Assembly: GCA_038222915.1 (NCBI GenBank)
Contig: JBBRHH010000036.1
Span: 1-20,320, forward strand
DNA length: 20,320 bases
From: JBBRHH01 sp038222915
GTDB taxonomy: Bacteria; Planctomycetota; Phycisphaerae; Tepidisphaerales; Tepidisphaeraceae
Direction of reading: 5' to 3'
Part shown: positions 12,986-20,320 of the stretch, in pieces
Position numbering within the stretch: position 1 is the stretch's first letter
Layout: every line of letters begins with the position of its first letter
Made by a program: the position numbers and the translations under genes
Notes under the pieces: model-generated
What the model saw: the letters and a program-made list of their open reading frames with translations, nothing else
Told to the model about the DNA's origin: nothing
Database searches by the model: none

Positions 12986-14631
12986 CACTCCCCGCCAGGA
13001 GGCCCAAATCCGCCCGGTCCACCCGGCCCGCCCGGGATCCGCCCGTGCGGTGAAGTCATCGGCGGCGGCTCAGGCGGCGCAAGCTTGTTCGTCCAGTCGC
13101 CCTGCAGCTTCTTCAAAATATCCCGGTCCAGCTCAAACCGCAGGCCGTTGTATTGCCCGATCAATGGTTTGGTCGCACCCGGATCAATCAGTTGAATCTG
13201 ATAAGAAGCCGCCTCCGCCCCGCCCGCGCCAACCGCGTCAATTGACACTGTATATGAAGCGCTCGGCTGCGTGGCCGGCCCCGCAGGATCAAGATACTTG
13301 GTCGCCCGAAGCGGATGCAGGGCATCCAGCAACTGCGTCACCTTTAACTCCTCCGCATCGCCGCTCCCGCCGGCCTTCAACTCCCACTTCGACGGCGGCA
13401 AAGCCGGTTGTGTCGAAACAGCCTGCGTCGCGGGTGCAGTCGCCGGCCCCGTGGCCGCCACAGTCGTCGGCCCGGTCGTCGCCACCGCCGGCGCGGTTGT
13501 GGGCAAGGTCGCAGGAGCCTTCTTCCGCTCGATCACAATCTCTGTTTTACTCTCAGGCCGGGTTGTCGGTTGTGTTGTCGCGGCAACATTCGACACGATC
13601 GAAATCCGGCTCACATTCGCCGGCGTCACATCCGCCGCCCGCTTATCGCGCAGATCCAGCGTTGTCGGCTGAAACTTCTCGATGGAGTTGGCCGTCACTT
13701 TCGCAATCTGCTGCGTGTCACCCAGTTGCACGTACAGATTCTTCTTCTCCCACCCGTCAAAGTCACCGAACTTCAATGTAGTCCACGCCGGCCCGGTCGC
13801 CACCGCCGCGGCCGTCGTCGGCTGCGTCGTCGCGGCCTGCGTGCTGAACGAAACCACCGCCGATGGCTTGTTCAGTCCCACCGCATCGCTCGGGTCTTCC
13901 ACCCATTCCGTCGCTTTCAGTGCGGTAATCCCAAAAAGAATGTCGCTCACCGCGCTCGACTCGGCCGGAATCTTCGCGGGCGACGTGATCTCCCAATCGA
14001 TTCCGCGCTTCGCCAGCGTGATCGTGCTTCCATCCTTCAGCGTCAACTGCAGCTGCTGCATATCGCTGGTCGCCGCTTCCACCAGCTTGTTCTGCCGATA
14101 GGCGCTTGCCGGCCGATCCAGCTTGGTCAGCAGATCGCTCGGCACCACCTCCGCCTTGTCCTTCCCATCCACCTTCACATACAACCCGCCCGTCGCCCCC
14201 AGCTTCTTTCCAACCAGCAGCGTCGTCGCCTTCCCGCCGGCCGTCATCTCCACCTTGAACTGCGGCTTGTCCAACCCCGTGCCGCCCGCCGTAGTCTGGG
14301 CCGCTGACTTCAAACCAATTACCGCATCCAGCAGGCCGGTCACTTCCGCGGCATCCGCCAGCGCATTCACCGGCTGCGTCAGCCGCCAGTCTGCTCCGCC
14401 CGTCGCGTTCATCATCGTCTTGGTCACCGGCTTCGCCGCCGACTTTTCCAGCACGATCTGTTTCCCGTCGGCCGGCGTGATCACCACCTTGCTGACGTCA
14501 TCCTTCTTCACGTCAACCAGCGAATGCTCCTCTGTCTTGGTCTCGGCCTCGCCTTTATCGCGGGTGACAAACAAATATCCGCCGACCAGCGCCAGCAGAA
14601 CAACTAATAAAATGGTGGTCTTGAAATTCAT
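12985..14631 (-). CDS. DUF4340 domain protein with Thr/Gln/Pro linkers
   Basis: The 548-residue protein is anchored by one N-terminal membrane helix (TILLVVLLALVGGYLFV, 6-22), with the rest probably outside the cytoplasm. The unit W-x-L/I-x-x-P...LL-D/L-A-L-x-A...P-x-x-x-V occurs three times: about 82-128 (DWRLTQPVNALADA), 212-262 (DWEITSPAKIPAES) and 416-463 (KWELKAGG...LLDALHPLRATKYL). DUF4340 proteins regularly follow GldG-type genes, as here. Linkers such as ATTQPTT occur at 267-273 and 351-357, with an AT/TQ-rich run at 372-410. The C-terminal ~30 residues are Pro/Gly-rich (PGGPGGPGGFGPPGG). Function is unknown; it is probably a periplasmic partner of the GldA/F/G transporter. Confidence 0.88.
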   Translation of the reverse strand: MNFKTTILLVVLLALVGGYLFVTRDKGEAETKTEEHSLVDVKKDDVSKVVITPADGKQIVLEKSAAKPVTKTMMNATGGADWRLTQPVNALADAAEVTGLLDAVIGLKSAAQTTAGGTGLDKPQFKVEMTAGGKATTLLVGKKLGATGGLYVKVDGKDKAEVVPSDLLTKLDRPASAYRQNKLVEAATSDMQQLQLTLKDGSTITLAKRGIDWEITSPAKIPAESSAVSDILFGITALKATEWVEDPSDAVGLNKPSAVVSFSTQAATTQPTTAAAVATGPAWTTLKFGDFDGWEKKNLYVQLGDTQQIAKVTANSIEKFQPTTLDLRDKRAADVTPANVSRISIVSNVAATTQPTTRPESKTEIVIERKKAPATLPTTAPAVATTGPTTVAATGPATAPATQAVSTQPALPPSKWELKAGGSGDAEELKVTQLLDALHPLRATKYLDPAGPATQPSASYTVSIDAVGAGGAEAASYQIQLIDPGATKPLIGQYNGLRFELDRDILKKLQGDWTNKLAPPEPPPMTSPHGRIPGGPGGPGGFGPPGGE

Positions 14632-14649
14632 GGTGTGATCAATCCCCGT

Positions 14650-16812
14650 TTAGTCGCGTCGTGAAAAATACATGAAAGCACCGGCGGCCAGCACCAGCAG
14701 CGGCAGGCCGATCAGCAGCACGCCCACCCGCCAGAACTTCTGCGCGCCAGGCGTCACATCCAGCCGGCTCACGTCCATCGCCGCCGGGCTGATGGCGATC
14801 ATCGTCTCCTGCCGGCTCAGCCAGAAAATGCTGTTCATGAACAGCTCGCCGTTCCCCGGAAACCGCAGCGCCATGATGTCGCGCTTGGCCAGTTCCGGAT
14901 CCGGAAAATCAATGATATTCGGGAAGAAGAACATTGGCGTTCCCACCACCACAATCCGCCCCTTGTCCCTTTCCGCCGCGGCGCCCGCGAAGATCGGCGC
15001 TGCCATGTCCTTGCCTTCGTCAAACTTTGGGCCAGCAGGCTGCCGAATCGATTCCTGGTCCGTCTCGCCCCAACACCGGGGATTCGTCGGCTCGCCCGGC
15101 AGCGGGATGATCGACGTCGCCGTCACGCCCTTGGTCGGCGTGATGATGACCGGCGCAGTCCCCACCGCCACGCCCGGCAACGACCGCATCGTGTTGGTGA
15201 TCACATGGTTCCCCCAGTCCTTGATCTCAAAGATATAGGGAACTTTCTTGGCCTCCTCAATCATCCCCGTCTCAGCGCCGTTTCCCTTGATCAGCTCATG
15301 CACGCACAGCGCATCGCGCCGCACTTCAACGCCCCAGTCCTTGAGCGTGTTGGTCATGTTCTCGCCGCGCGGATCATTTAAAATCAGCGCCGATCCACCG
15401 TTGGCCAGATGCTCCATCAGCTTCGCGCTCACGCCAGGCGGCGGACCGCCCTGCGGGTTCTCGCCCGTTGGGAAAGCAAACACCACCCACACCGCATCCC
15501 GAATCTCGGCATCCGACGGCTCGGGCGGCCCTTGTCCCTGCGACTGCATCGCCCACATCCCCGTCACGTCCTTGTCCACCACGTCATAGTTGTAATCCCG
15601 CAGCCGGTCTGCAATGGACGAAAACTGCCCGCCCGCGAACGACGGCCCGCGCTGCGTCATCATCATCTGCGGCGAAGCCATCGGCTCGCCGCCCGCCCGC
15701 ACAAACGCCACCTTCAGCTTCTTGGGCTGGTTCAGCGCCAGGATGGCCGTGCTGATCATCTGCTCGCCCGCAAACCGCGGATGCAGCGAACTGTTCGCAG
15801 GCGCACGTCGAACATCCCGATCGTCAAACCGCCAGACCTTGTTGTAAGGAACAACCTTCCATTCCGTCTCGCCACGGACCAGGATCGGATTCTTCTGTGC
15901 CAGCGCATCCCGCAGCGCATCCAGCTTCAGCTCGCCCAGCCCCTTGGACTGCTTCACCAGATCGTCGGCCGCCTTCTTCATCGTCGCAAATTGCGCCGCG
16001 CTCGAAGTCGCATACGCCTGCACCGCATCCGAAAGCTTCGTGTCGGTCTTTAAGCCCGTGAGATATTCGCCAATCCCGCCCATCTCCGACGACACATCTT
16101 CCATGTACTTCGAAACGTTGTCCGAAACCCCCTTATAGTCGGGCGGCCTCTGCGCCAGCGCCCGCTGCACGCGCTTTTCCGTCTGTTCCAACTGCCGCGG
16201 TATCGCCCGCAGGCTCTGCGCAATGTGCGTAAAATCGCTCTGCGTATTCCCGGGATTTCCACTCTCCAGCAGCGTCTTCAATTTCGCCGCTTCCCCGTTG
16301 GCCAGTTCTTTGATCGTGGCAAACTTCTTGGGAACCTGGTCGGAGAATTCGCGATACTTGCTCACCTCGCCGCCGTACTTGTTCGACACCTCGTCGATCA
16401 GGTCATCCACCTTGCCCGGATTGGTCACCGGATCGATCGTCTCCACCTCAATATTGGTTCCCTTGCTGTGATATTCATCCAGCAGATCCGACACCACGCC
16501 CGCCTCGTCGATCGGCGTCGCACCGTTTTCCACGCGCACCGTTTCGCCCGGCTTGGCCTTTGTATACAGGCTCACAATCTTGATCTTCTGCGTATTGGTC
16601 TTGATCAGGTGCAGCGTCTGGTCCTTCAGGCTGTAAAGACCCGCCGCCGTCGTATCGTGCCGGTACGGCTTGCGCTCCGTTGCGTAAATGGCCGCGGCCG
16701 CCAACACCACAACGACAATCGAAACCAGCAGCACATTGCCGCCATACTTGATCCACCGCTCACGCTGCGTCTCCGCCACCGCGCGCCTGGAACCTTTATC
16801 TATCTCAGCCAT
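14650..16812 (-). CDS. GldG-family ABC system auxiliary protein
   Basis: The 720-residue membrane protein has an N-terminal helix (NVLLVSIVVVVLAAAAIYA, about 26-44). It is followed by YSLKDQTLHLIKTNTQKIKI, the typical start of the GldG/DUF7088 ABC-associated domain (S-x-L-S-x-x-T...L). A large extracytoplasmic part follows, including an IFT52/GldG-like core with VWVVFAFPTGENPQGG and GSALILNDPRGENMTN. A C-terminal helix (VGVLLIGLPLLVLAAGAFMYF) ends in FSRRD. A central helical segment (about 190-290, QLEQTEKRVQRALAQ) may be coiled coil. In Bacteroidetes GldG is needed with GldA and GldF for gliding; in planctomycetes the operon is conserved without known gliding. The gap to the permease gene holds an AT-rich inverted repeat; the gap to the DUF4340 gene is 18 bp. 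Confidence 0.88.
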   Translation of the reverse strand: MAEIDKGSRRAVAETQRERWIKYGGNVLLVSIVVVVLAAAAIYATERKPYRHDTTAAGLYSLKDQTLHLIKTNTQKIKIVSLYTKAKPGETVRVENGATPIDEAGVVSDLLDEYHSKGTNIEVETIDPVTNPGKVDDLIDEVSNKYGGEVSKYREFSDQVPKKFATIKELANGEAAKLKTLLESGNPGNTQSDFTHIAQSLRAIPRQLEQTEKRVQRALAQRPPDYKGVSDNVSKYMEDVSSEMGGIGEYLTGLKTDTKLSDAVQAYATSSAAQFATMKKAADDLVKQSKGLGELKLDALRDALAQKNPILVRGETEWKVVPYNKVWRFDDRDVRRAPANSSLHPRFAGEQMISTAILALNQPKKLKVAFVRAGGEPMASPQMMMTQRGPSFAGGQFSSIADRLRDYNYDVVDKDVTGMWAMQSQGQGPPEPSDAEIRDAVWVVFAFPTGENPQGGPPPGVSAKLMEHLANGGSALILNDPRGENMTNTLKDWGVEVRRDALCVHELIKGNGAETGMIEEAKKVPYIFEIKDWGNHVITNTMRSLPGVAVGTAPVIITPTKGVTATSIIPLPGEPTNPRCWGETDQESIRQPAGPKFDEGKDMAAPIFAGAAAERDKGRIVVVGTPMFFFPNIIDFPDPELAKRDIMALRFPGNGELFMNSIFWLSRQETMIAISPAAMDVSRLDVTPGAQKFWRVGVLLIGLPLLVLAAGAFMYFSRRD

Positions 16813-16862
16813 ACAAAACTCGCTTGGTCAGGAATTCAATTTACTCTGCGTTCTGAAATCTG

Positions 16863-16882
16863 AAATTTCAATTTTGAAATTT
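16863..16882. repeat. AT-rich perfect inverted repeat within the ABC operon
   Basis: AAATTTCA (16863-16870) and TGAAATTT (16875-16882) form a perfect 8-bp stem around ATTT, with a further GAAATCTGAAATTT-type repeat beside it. It sits in the 80-bp gap between the permease stop and the GldG-like start, in an otherwise GC-rich region. No U-run marks it as a terminator; an RNA stability or processing role is possible. Confidence 0.6.
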
Positions 16883-16892
16883 GCAGTTCCGC

Positions 16893-17609
16893 CTACTTCC
16901 ACCGCCGAGCCTCCATCACCTTCACCGTCAAAAACAAAAACACGGCCGTGATCGCGACAAAAAACACAACGTTGCCGCTATCAATTACGCCCTTGGCAAA
17001 ATCGCTATACCGCCGGTAAACCGCCTGGTCCGTCACCCCGCGCCAAAACCCGCTCAGCGTCGCCCGGCCTGCCGCGATGTACGGCACGATCGTAATCACA
17101 AACAAAATCGCCGCCGCCGTCGCCGCCGCCACCACCTGGCTCTTCGTCAACGACGAGCAGAATAAAGTGATCGCGATATACATCCCGCCCACAAGAATAA
17201 TCCCCAGATATCCGCTGAAAATCGGCCCGTAATCCGGCAACCCATACATCCGCAGCATCGCCACAAACAGCAGCGTCGGAATCAGCAGAACGCCGAAAAA
17301 CATCAGCGATCCCAGAAACTTCCCGACCACCACTTCCCCTTCGCCGATCGGCGACGTCATCAAAGTTTCAATCGTCCCCGTCGCCCATTCCTGCGCCAGC
17401 AATCCCATGCACAGCACCGGTACGACGAACACCAGCAGCCACACCATCCATTCAAAGATGTGCCGCATCTCGACCGGCTGTCCCGGCTGAAAGTCGTCCC
17501 AGAAAAAGACGCCGCTCGCCAGCAAAAACAACATCATCACCACGTAGGCGATCGGCGAATAAAAATAACTGCTCAGCTCGCGGCGAGCGATAACCCATGC
17601 ACGGCTCAT
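16893..17609 (-). CDS. ABC-2 type permease, GldF-like
   Basis: The 238-residue integral membrane protein has about six hydrophobic helices. They include SPIAYVVMMLFLLASGVFFW near 18-37, MVWLLVFVVPVLCMGLLAQE near 55-74, and the last helix VVFFVAITAVFLFLTVKVME. The start MSRAWVIARRELSSYFYSP and the segment AQEWATGTIETLMTSPI are typical of ABC-2 permeases that work with GldA-type ATPases. ATG 17609 overlaps the ATPase stop as ATGA and is preceded by a near-perfect Shine-Dalgarno (AAGGAGGT). The frame is open further upstream to 17897, but that part is a shadow of the ATPase gene. Probable role: membrane channel of an exporter or envelope-remodelling complex. Confidence 0.92.
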   Translation of the reverse strand: MSRAWVIARRELSSYFYSPIAYVVMMLFLLASGVFFWDDFQPGQPVEMRHIFEWMVWLLVFVVPVLCMGLLAQEWATGTIETLMTSPIGEGEVVVGKFLGSLMFFGVLLIPTLLFVAMLRMYGLPDYGPIFSGYLGIILVGGMYIAITLFCSSLTKSQVVAAATAAAILFVITIVPYIAAGRATLSGFWRGVTDQAVYRRYSDFAKGVIDSGNVVFFVAITAVFLFLTVKVMEARRWK

Positions 17610-18589
17610 GCGACCTCCTTCGAACCAGCGGCCACCGAACCCATCGCCTGATTCGCCGTCACATGCACGAAATATTCTTCCAGAGTCGCATGCTCCAATC
17701 GAACCTCCCGCAATGGCCAACCATTCTGAATCACCGTCCGCGATGCTTCTTCGCGCACGTCGTATCCATCCTTCGCCCGCAGCGCCGCGATGACCGTTCC
17801 ATTCTCGGCTCCAGCGCGTCCCGGCAGCATTTCCACATGCCCAACGCCGCTCACCCGCCCCAGCGCCGTCTCCACGTCCTTCGAAGGCCCGCGGCACTCA
17901 ATCAGCACGCGAGCAGTCAGCCGCCGCGTGTTGACCAGTTCCTCAGGCGATCCCTGCGCGACAATCCGCCCGCCCGCGATCACGATCACCCGGCTGCACA
18001 CCGCTTCCACTTCCGGCAGAATATGCGTCGAAAGCATCACGGTATGCTGCCCGGCCAATTCCTTGATCAGCTTGCGCGTCTCGCGAATCTGCGTCGGATC
18101 CAGCCCGACCGTCGGCTCGTCCAGAATCAAAACCGGCGGGTTATGCAAGAGTGAATCCGCCAACCCCACCCGCTGGCGATACCCCTTCGACAGATGTCCA
18201 ATCGTCCGCTTCCGCACATTCTTCAGCCAACAGCGCTCGATCACATAGTCGATGCGCCTGTTGCGTTCATCCCGCGGCATCTTCCGCAGCTTTCCCCGAA
18301 AAGCCAGATACTCCTCCACCTTCATTTCGGTGTAGAGAGGCACGTTTTCCGGCAGATATCCCATTTTTTCCCGCACCGCGTCCGACTCGCTGAAAATATC
18401 CAGCCCGGCCACCGTCGCGCCGCCGCTGGTAGGGGGGATATAGCAGGTCAGCATCCGCAGCGTCGTCGATTTCCCGGCGCCGTTTGGCCCAAGAAATCCC
18501 ACGATCTGCCCCTTTTCCACTTCAAAACTGATGTGATCCACCGCCAAAGTCTGGCCATAGACCTTCGTAAGTTCATGAACCGATATCAA
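17606..18589 (-). CDS. ABC transporter ATPase, GldA-like
   Basis: The 327-residue cytoplasmic nucleotide-binding subunit starts at a TTG at 18589 and begins ISVHELTKVYGQTLAVDHI after the initiator. Walker A is GPNGAGKST (34-42). The Q-loop region reads GYLPENVPLY, the form usual in GldA-type ATPases. The signature is HLSKGYRQRVGLA (132-144), Walker B VLILDEPTVGLDP (153-165), and the H-loop LSTHIL (His189). The last ~100 residues form the C-terminal extension common in this subfamily (LEEYFVHVT). No in-frame ATG is available; TTG 18589 has GAGAGG upstream, and a TTG at 18619 is the longer alternative. It is first in an operon with permease, GldG-like, DUF4340 and QueF genes and should energise the permease. 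Confidence 0.92.
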   Translation of the reverse strand: MISVHELTKVYGQTLAVDHISFEVEKGQIVGFLGPNGAGKSTTLRMLTCYIPPTSGGATVAGLDIFSESDAVREKMGYLPENVPLYTEMKVEEYLAFRGKLRKMPRDERNRRIDYVIERCWLKNVRKRTIGHLSKGYRQRVGLADSLLHNPPVLILDEPTVGLDPTQIRETRKLIKELAGQHTVMLSTHILPEVEAVCSRVIVIAGGRIVAQGSPEELVNTRRLTARVLIECRGPSKDVETALGRVSGVGHVEMLPGRAGAENGTVIAALRAKDGYDVREEASRTVIQNGWPLREVRLEHATLEEYFVHVTANQAMGSVAAGSKEVA

Positions 18590-18619
18590 GGTCGTTATCC
18601 TCTCTCTGCAAGCCGACAA

Positions 18620-18928
18620 GACAACACAAGCGCCAACGAGTCCAGCGCCCTTCGATCCATCAAGTGGCTAAAAAAATGTGCCGACCGACGCGTCGTCTCC
18701 AAACCTTACGCCACGTCTTCCCGGTCAAGGCAAAAACAGCCGCGGCAATCCGCCAGCCGCGACAATCCGCAATTGTTAGCGCGAGGCAAAGTCCTTGTCA
18801 AGCCAAGCCACCTCGCGCATCAACCGCAATCCATTTCAAACACACTGCCAACCCATACTACCACCGCGCCAAAAGATGTTGACATCAACGACAATGCTGC
18901 GCGGACTTAATGCTGCCGTCATGTGTGA
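18620..18928. other. Divergent regulatory region between the ABC operon and a TA module
   Basis: I see no gene here. The region must hold the promoter of the minus-strand ABC operon. A perfect TTGACA is present on the minus strand (18796-18801), but the -10 at the right distance is poor (TAACAA, 17-bp spacer). An 8-bp inverted repeat GCGCGAGG/CCTCGCGC (18779-18786, 18811-18818) encloses that TTGACA box. CAATCCGC occurs twice nearby (around 18746 and 18763) and CGCAATCC once more near 18829. On the plus strand AATGCTGC is repeated at 18893-18900 and 18909-18916, 16 bp apart. Confidence 0.4.
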
Positions 18929-18934
18929 TATACT
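18926..18934 (+). promoter_or_regulatory. Extended -10 promoter of the PIN toxin-antitoxin module
   Basis: TGATATACT is an extended -10 (TGn plus TATACT, 5 of 6). It ends 10 bp before the ATG at 18945, so the transcript should start about 4 nt ahead of the start codon, with no Shine-Dalgarno. The two AATGCTGC direct repeats just upstream are candidate operator half-sites. Confidence 0.45.
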
Positions 18935-18944
18935 AAAGTTCATT

Positions 18945-19217
18945 ATGACAACACTTTCATTTCAGGATATAGGCCTGAAATCATCTCAACTTCGGGCAGC
19001 CGAAAAGAAAGCCAAGGAACAGGGCAAGACCCTTTCTGAGTATGTCCGATCCCTCATCGAACGAGACCTGCTTGCCAGCCGTTCATTCGACGAAATACTC
19101 AAGCCCGTTCGCGAAGGCTTCAAGAAAAGTGGGATGACGGAAGATGAGTTGGACGCGCTCGTTTCGGACGCGCGAAAGAACATCCATGCACGGAACAAGC
19201 GGAAAGCGCGAAAGTGA
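18945..19217 (+). CDS. Antitoxin, RHH-like, paired with a PIN toxin
   Basis: The 90-residue protein starts MTTLSFQDIGLKSSQLRAAE. It continues KKAKEQGKTLSEYVRSLIER (21-40), a helix-turn-helix pattern typical of ribbon-helix-helix antitoxins. The C-terminal part (FKKSGMTEDELDALVSDARK) is charged and likely binds the toxin; it ends in a basic tail. ATG 18945 is chosen over in-frame starts up to 150 bp upstream because the conserved part begins here and an extended -10 box lies 11 bp ahead. The stop overlaps the toxin start as GTGA. Probable role: neutralises the PIN ribonuclease and represses its own operon. Confidence 0.75.
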   Translation: MTTLSFQDIGLKSSQLRAAEKKAKEQGKTLSEYVRSLIERDLLASRSFDEILKPVREGFKKSGMTEDELDALVSDARKNIHARNKRKARK

Positions 19218-19705
19218 CCGCTGAGCGGCCGCGCGTCGTCTTTGACTGTAACGTTCTCCTGCAGTCCGCGCTGCATAAGGAGGGTCCGGCAGCCAGCGCA
19301 CTTCGGCTTTTCGACGACGGTCATGTTATCCTCTATGTCAGTCGGGCTACCCTGAAAGAACTTCGCGCGGTCTTGAAGTATCCGACCATTCGCGAAAAAA
19401 ACAGCCAGTTGACCGATATCTCAATCACGGCGTTCTTGGATCGGTTGATGTACAAAGCAACGATGCTCCGACGCGTCCGACATGTGTTCAACTACCCTCG
19501 TGCCACGCAGGATGAACCCTATATCGATCTCGCGGTAGCCGCCCAAGCGGATTTCTTGGTGAGCAGAGACAAGGACCTACTCTCGCTGATGACTGGTCAC
19601 TCGATCGTCTGCAAACAATTTCGTCAGATCGCCCATCCGATGAAGGTAGTCGATCCGCTGACCTTTCTAGCCGCGATCCGGCACGGATCAGCTCCACCTA
19701 TTTGA
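19214..19705 (+). CDS. PIN-domain toxin (COG1569-like putative TA toxin)
   Basis: The 163-residue PIN-domain ribonuclease has its acidic metal-binding residues at the expected places: Asp11 in RVVFDCNVLLQSAL, Glu49 in SRATLKELRAVL, Asp105 in EPYIDLAVAAQADFLVSRD, and Asp119 in SRDKDLL. The FDCNVLLQ start and the later RATQDEPYIDLAVAA block match the family annotated as putative toxin-antitoxin system toxin component, PIN family. It starts with GTG at 19214, overlapping the antitoxin stop by 4 nt (GTGA), so translation is coupled. All four acidic residues are intact, so it is probably active. The target RNA is unknown. Confidence 0.88.
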   Translation: MTAERPRVVFDCNVLLQSALHKEGPAASALRLFDDGHVILYVSRATLKELRAVLKYPTIREKNSQLTDISITAFLDRLMYKATMLRRVRHVFNYPRATQDEPYIDLAVAAQADFLVSRDKDLLSLMTGHSIVCKQFRQIAHPMKVVDPLTFLAAIRHGSAPPI

Positions 19706-19888
19706 ACTCTAAAGCCCGCTACAAGCCCGATAATCCACCCCGCCATCCCATCGTGCCCCATTCCCACTACCTTCCTTCAACTTGACGTCCCCCCCAACGT
19801 ACCTGACCATAAGCAACACCAAGCGCACCAACCCCCCGCGCACCCAGTTTTCAGCCGCAGCGGGGAGCATCTTCGCCGGAGTTCTCGT

Positions 19889-20320
19889 ATGCCCTTCGTC
19901 CGCCAAGGTAGGCGATTGATCTTCTCAGCCTGCATCGCCACCGCGATGCTCGCCCCGCTTCCCTTGCGTGCCGCCGATCCCCCAGCACCGCCAACCGACC
20001 AATCGGTCGACCGCGCCGCCAAAAAAATTCTCGCCGCCAACGGCCTTTTCGGTCGCGGCCTCTGGAAGCTCGCCGCCCAGGAATACTCCGAGTTCCTCAC
20101 CCAATACCCCACCAGCCCCGACGCCCAAACCGCCCGCTATGCCCTTGGCGTCTGCCTCTATCGCCAGGGCGACAGCGAAAACGCCATCCCGCCCCTCACA
20201 CTGGTCGTCGCCGACACCAAATTCCCCCAGCGCGACGAGGCCCACGTCGTCCTCGCCCATTGCCAAATCGCCCTGAAAAAATACGAAAAATCGGTCGCCG
20301 CCATCGATGAGCTTCTCGCC
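19889..20320 (+). CDS. Secreted TPR-repeat protein (3' partial)
   Basis: The frame runs without a stop to the end of the window (144 codons). The N-terminus is a signal peptide: Arg-rich start (RQGRRL), hydrophobic IFSACIATAMLAPLPL, and a likely cleavage after LRAA. The mature part has TPR-like helices: LWKLAAQEYSEFLTQYPTSP, ARYALGVCLYRQGDSENAIP, AHVVLAHCQIALKKYEKSVA. This is the style of periplasmic YbgF/BamD-type TPR proteins common in planctomycetes. GGAG lies about 8 nt before ATG 19889. It is separated from the PIN toxin gene by 183 bp in which no gene or clear promoter is seen. Its partners and full length lie beyond the window. Confidence 0.8.
   Translation, partial: MPFVRQGRRLIFSACIATAMLAPLPLRAADPPAPPTDQSVDRAAKKILAANGLFGRGLWKLAAQEYSEFLTQYPTSPDAQTARYALGVCLYRQGDSENAIPPLTLVVADTKFPQRDEAHVVLAHCQIALKKYEKSVAAIDELLA

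Noticed and set aside
13408..14307. 299-codon plus-strand frame
   Set aside because: Arg/His-rich shadow of the DUF4340 gene with no recognisable content.
17610..17897. Upstream extension of the permease frame
   Set aside because: Overlaps the ATPase C-terminal coding region; the ATGA junction and strong Shine-Dalgarno fix the start at 17609.
18879..18884. TTGACA as the -35 of the PIN module
   Set aside because: It lies 44 bp from the TATACT -10, far outside the normal spacing, and no -10 sits at 16-18 bp. It overlaps a GTTGA-CA-TCAAC palindrome and may be an operator.
1..20320. CRISPR arrays, insertion sequences, rRNA or tRNA genes
   Set aside because: No regularly spaced repeats, transposase-like frames or tRNA T-loop/acceptor patterns were seen. 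Flanking direct repeats around the RT block were looked for by eye and not found.

Overview
This window reads as chromosomal DNA of a GC-rich planctomycete, most likely from the Phycisphaerae/Tepidisphaerales side. The pointers are a GldA/GldF/GldG-type ABC operon with a DUF4340 protein, repeated Ala/Thr/Gln/Pro linkers of the ATTQPTT kind, a very large secreted beta-propeller plus CBM9-like protein, and dense short-spaced genes. The taxonomic call rests on protein style, not on a marker gene.

Layout. (1) 1-1293, plus strand: the 3' part of a glucuronokinase-like GHMP kinase, then a small P-loop kinase. (2) 1389-3915, minus strand: a five-gene accessory block that looks lower in GC by eye. 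In transcription order it holds a strong sigma70-type promoter, a ~160-nt hairpin-rich leader, an 80-aa unknown protein, an Xre-type HTH protein, a retron-type reverse transcriptase, then an AF2212/DUF104-type antitoxin-like protein overlapping a retropepsin-like aspartic protease. (3) 4083-8739, minus strand: a SUKH/SMI1-like hypothetical protein and a 1299-aa secreted multidomain protein. (4) 8817-11896, plus strand: a conserved hypothetical gene broken by a perfect 11-bp tandem duplication, a glycerate kinase with an unusual basic Pro-rich insert, a Cof-type HAD phosphatase and a strong intrinsic terminator. (5) 11895-12514, plus strand: a BrnT/antitoxin module. (6) 12530-18589, minus strand: an operon of ABC ATPase, ABC-2 permease, GldG-like protein, DUF4340 protein and QueF. 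(7) 18929-19705, plus strand: a second toxin-antitoxin module (RHH-like antitoxin and PIN toxin). (8) 19889-end: the 5' part of a secreted TPR protein.

The housekeeping parts are carbohydrate kinases, queuosine synthesis, an envelope ABC system and a secreted glycan-binding-like protein. The accessory parts are a retron-like RT locus and three toxin-antitoxin-like pairs. The best candidate for an undescribed system is block 2: an HTH-partnered retron-type RT with a candidate msr-msd leader. It is followed on the same strand by an antitoxin-like/retropepsin pair that could be a separate TA-like unit or part of the same island. A second pattern is that all three TA-like modules appear to place a -10 box so close to the first ATG that leaderless or nearly leaderless mRNA is predicted.
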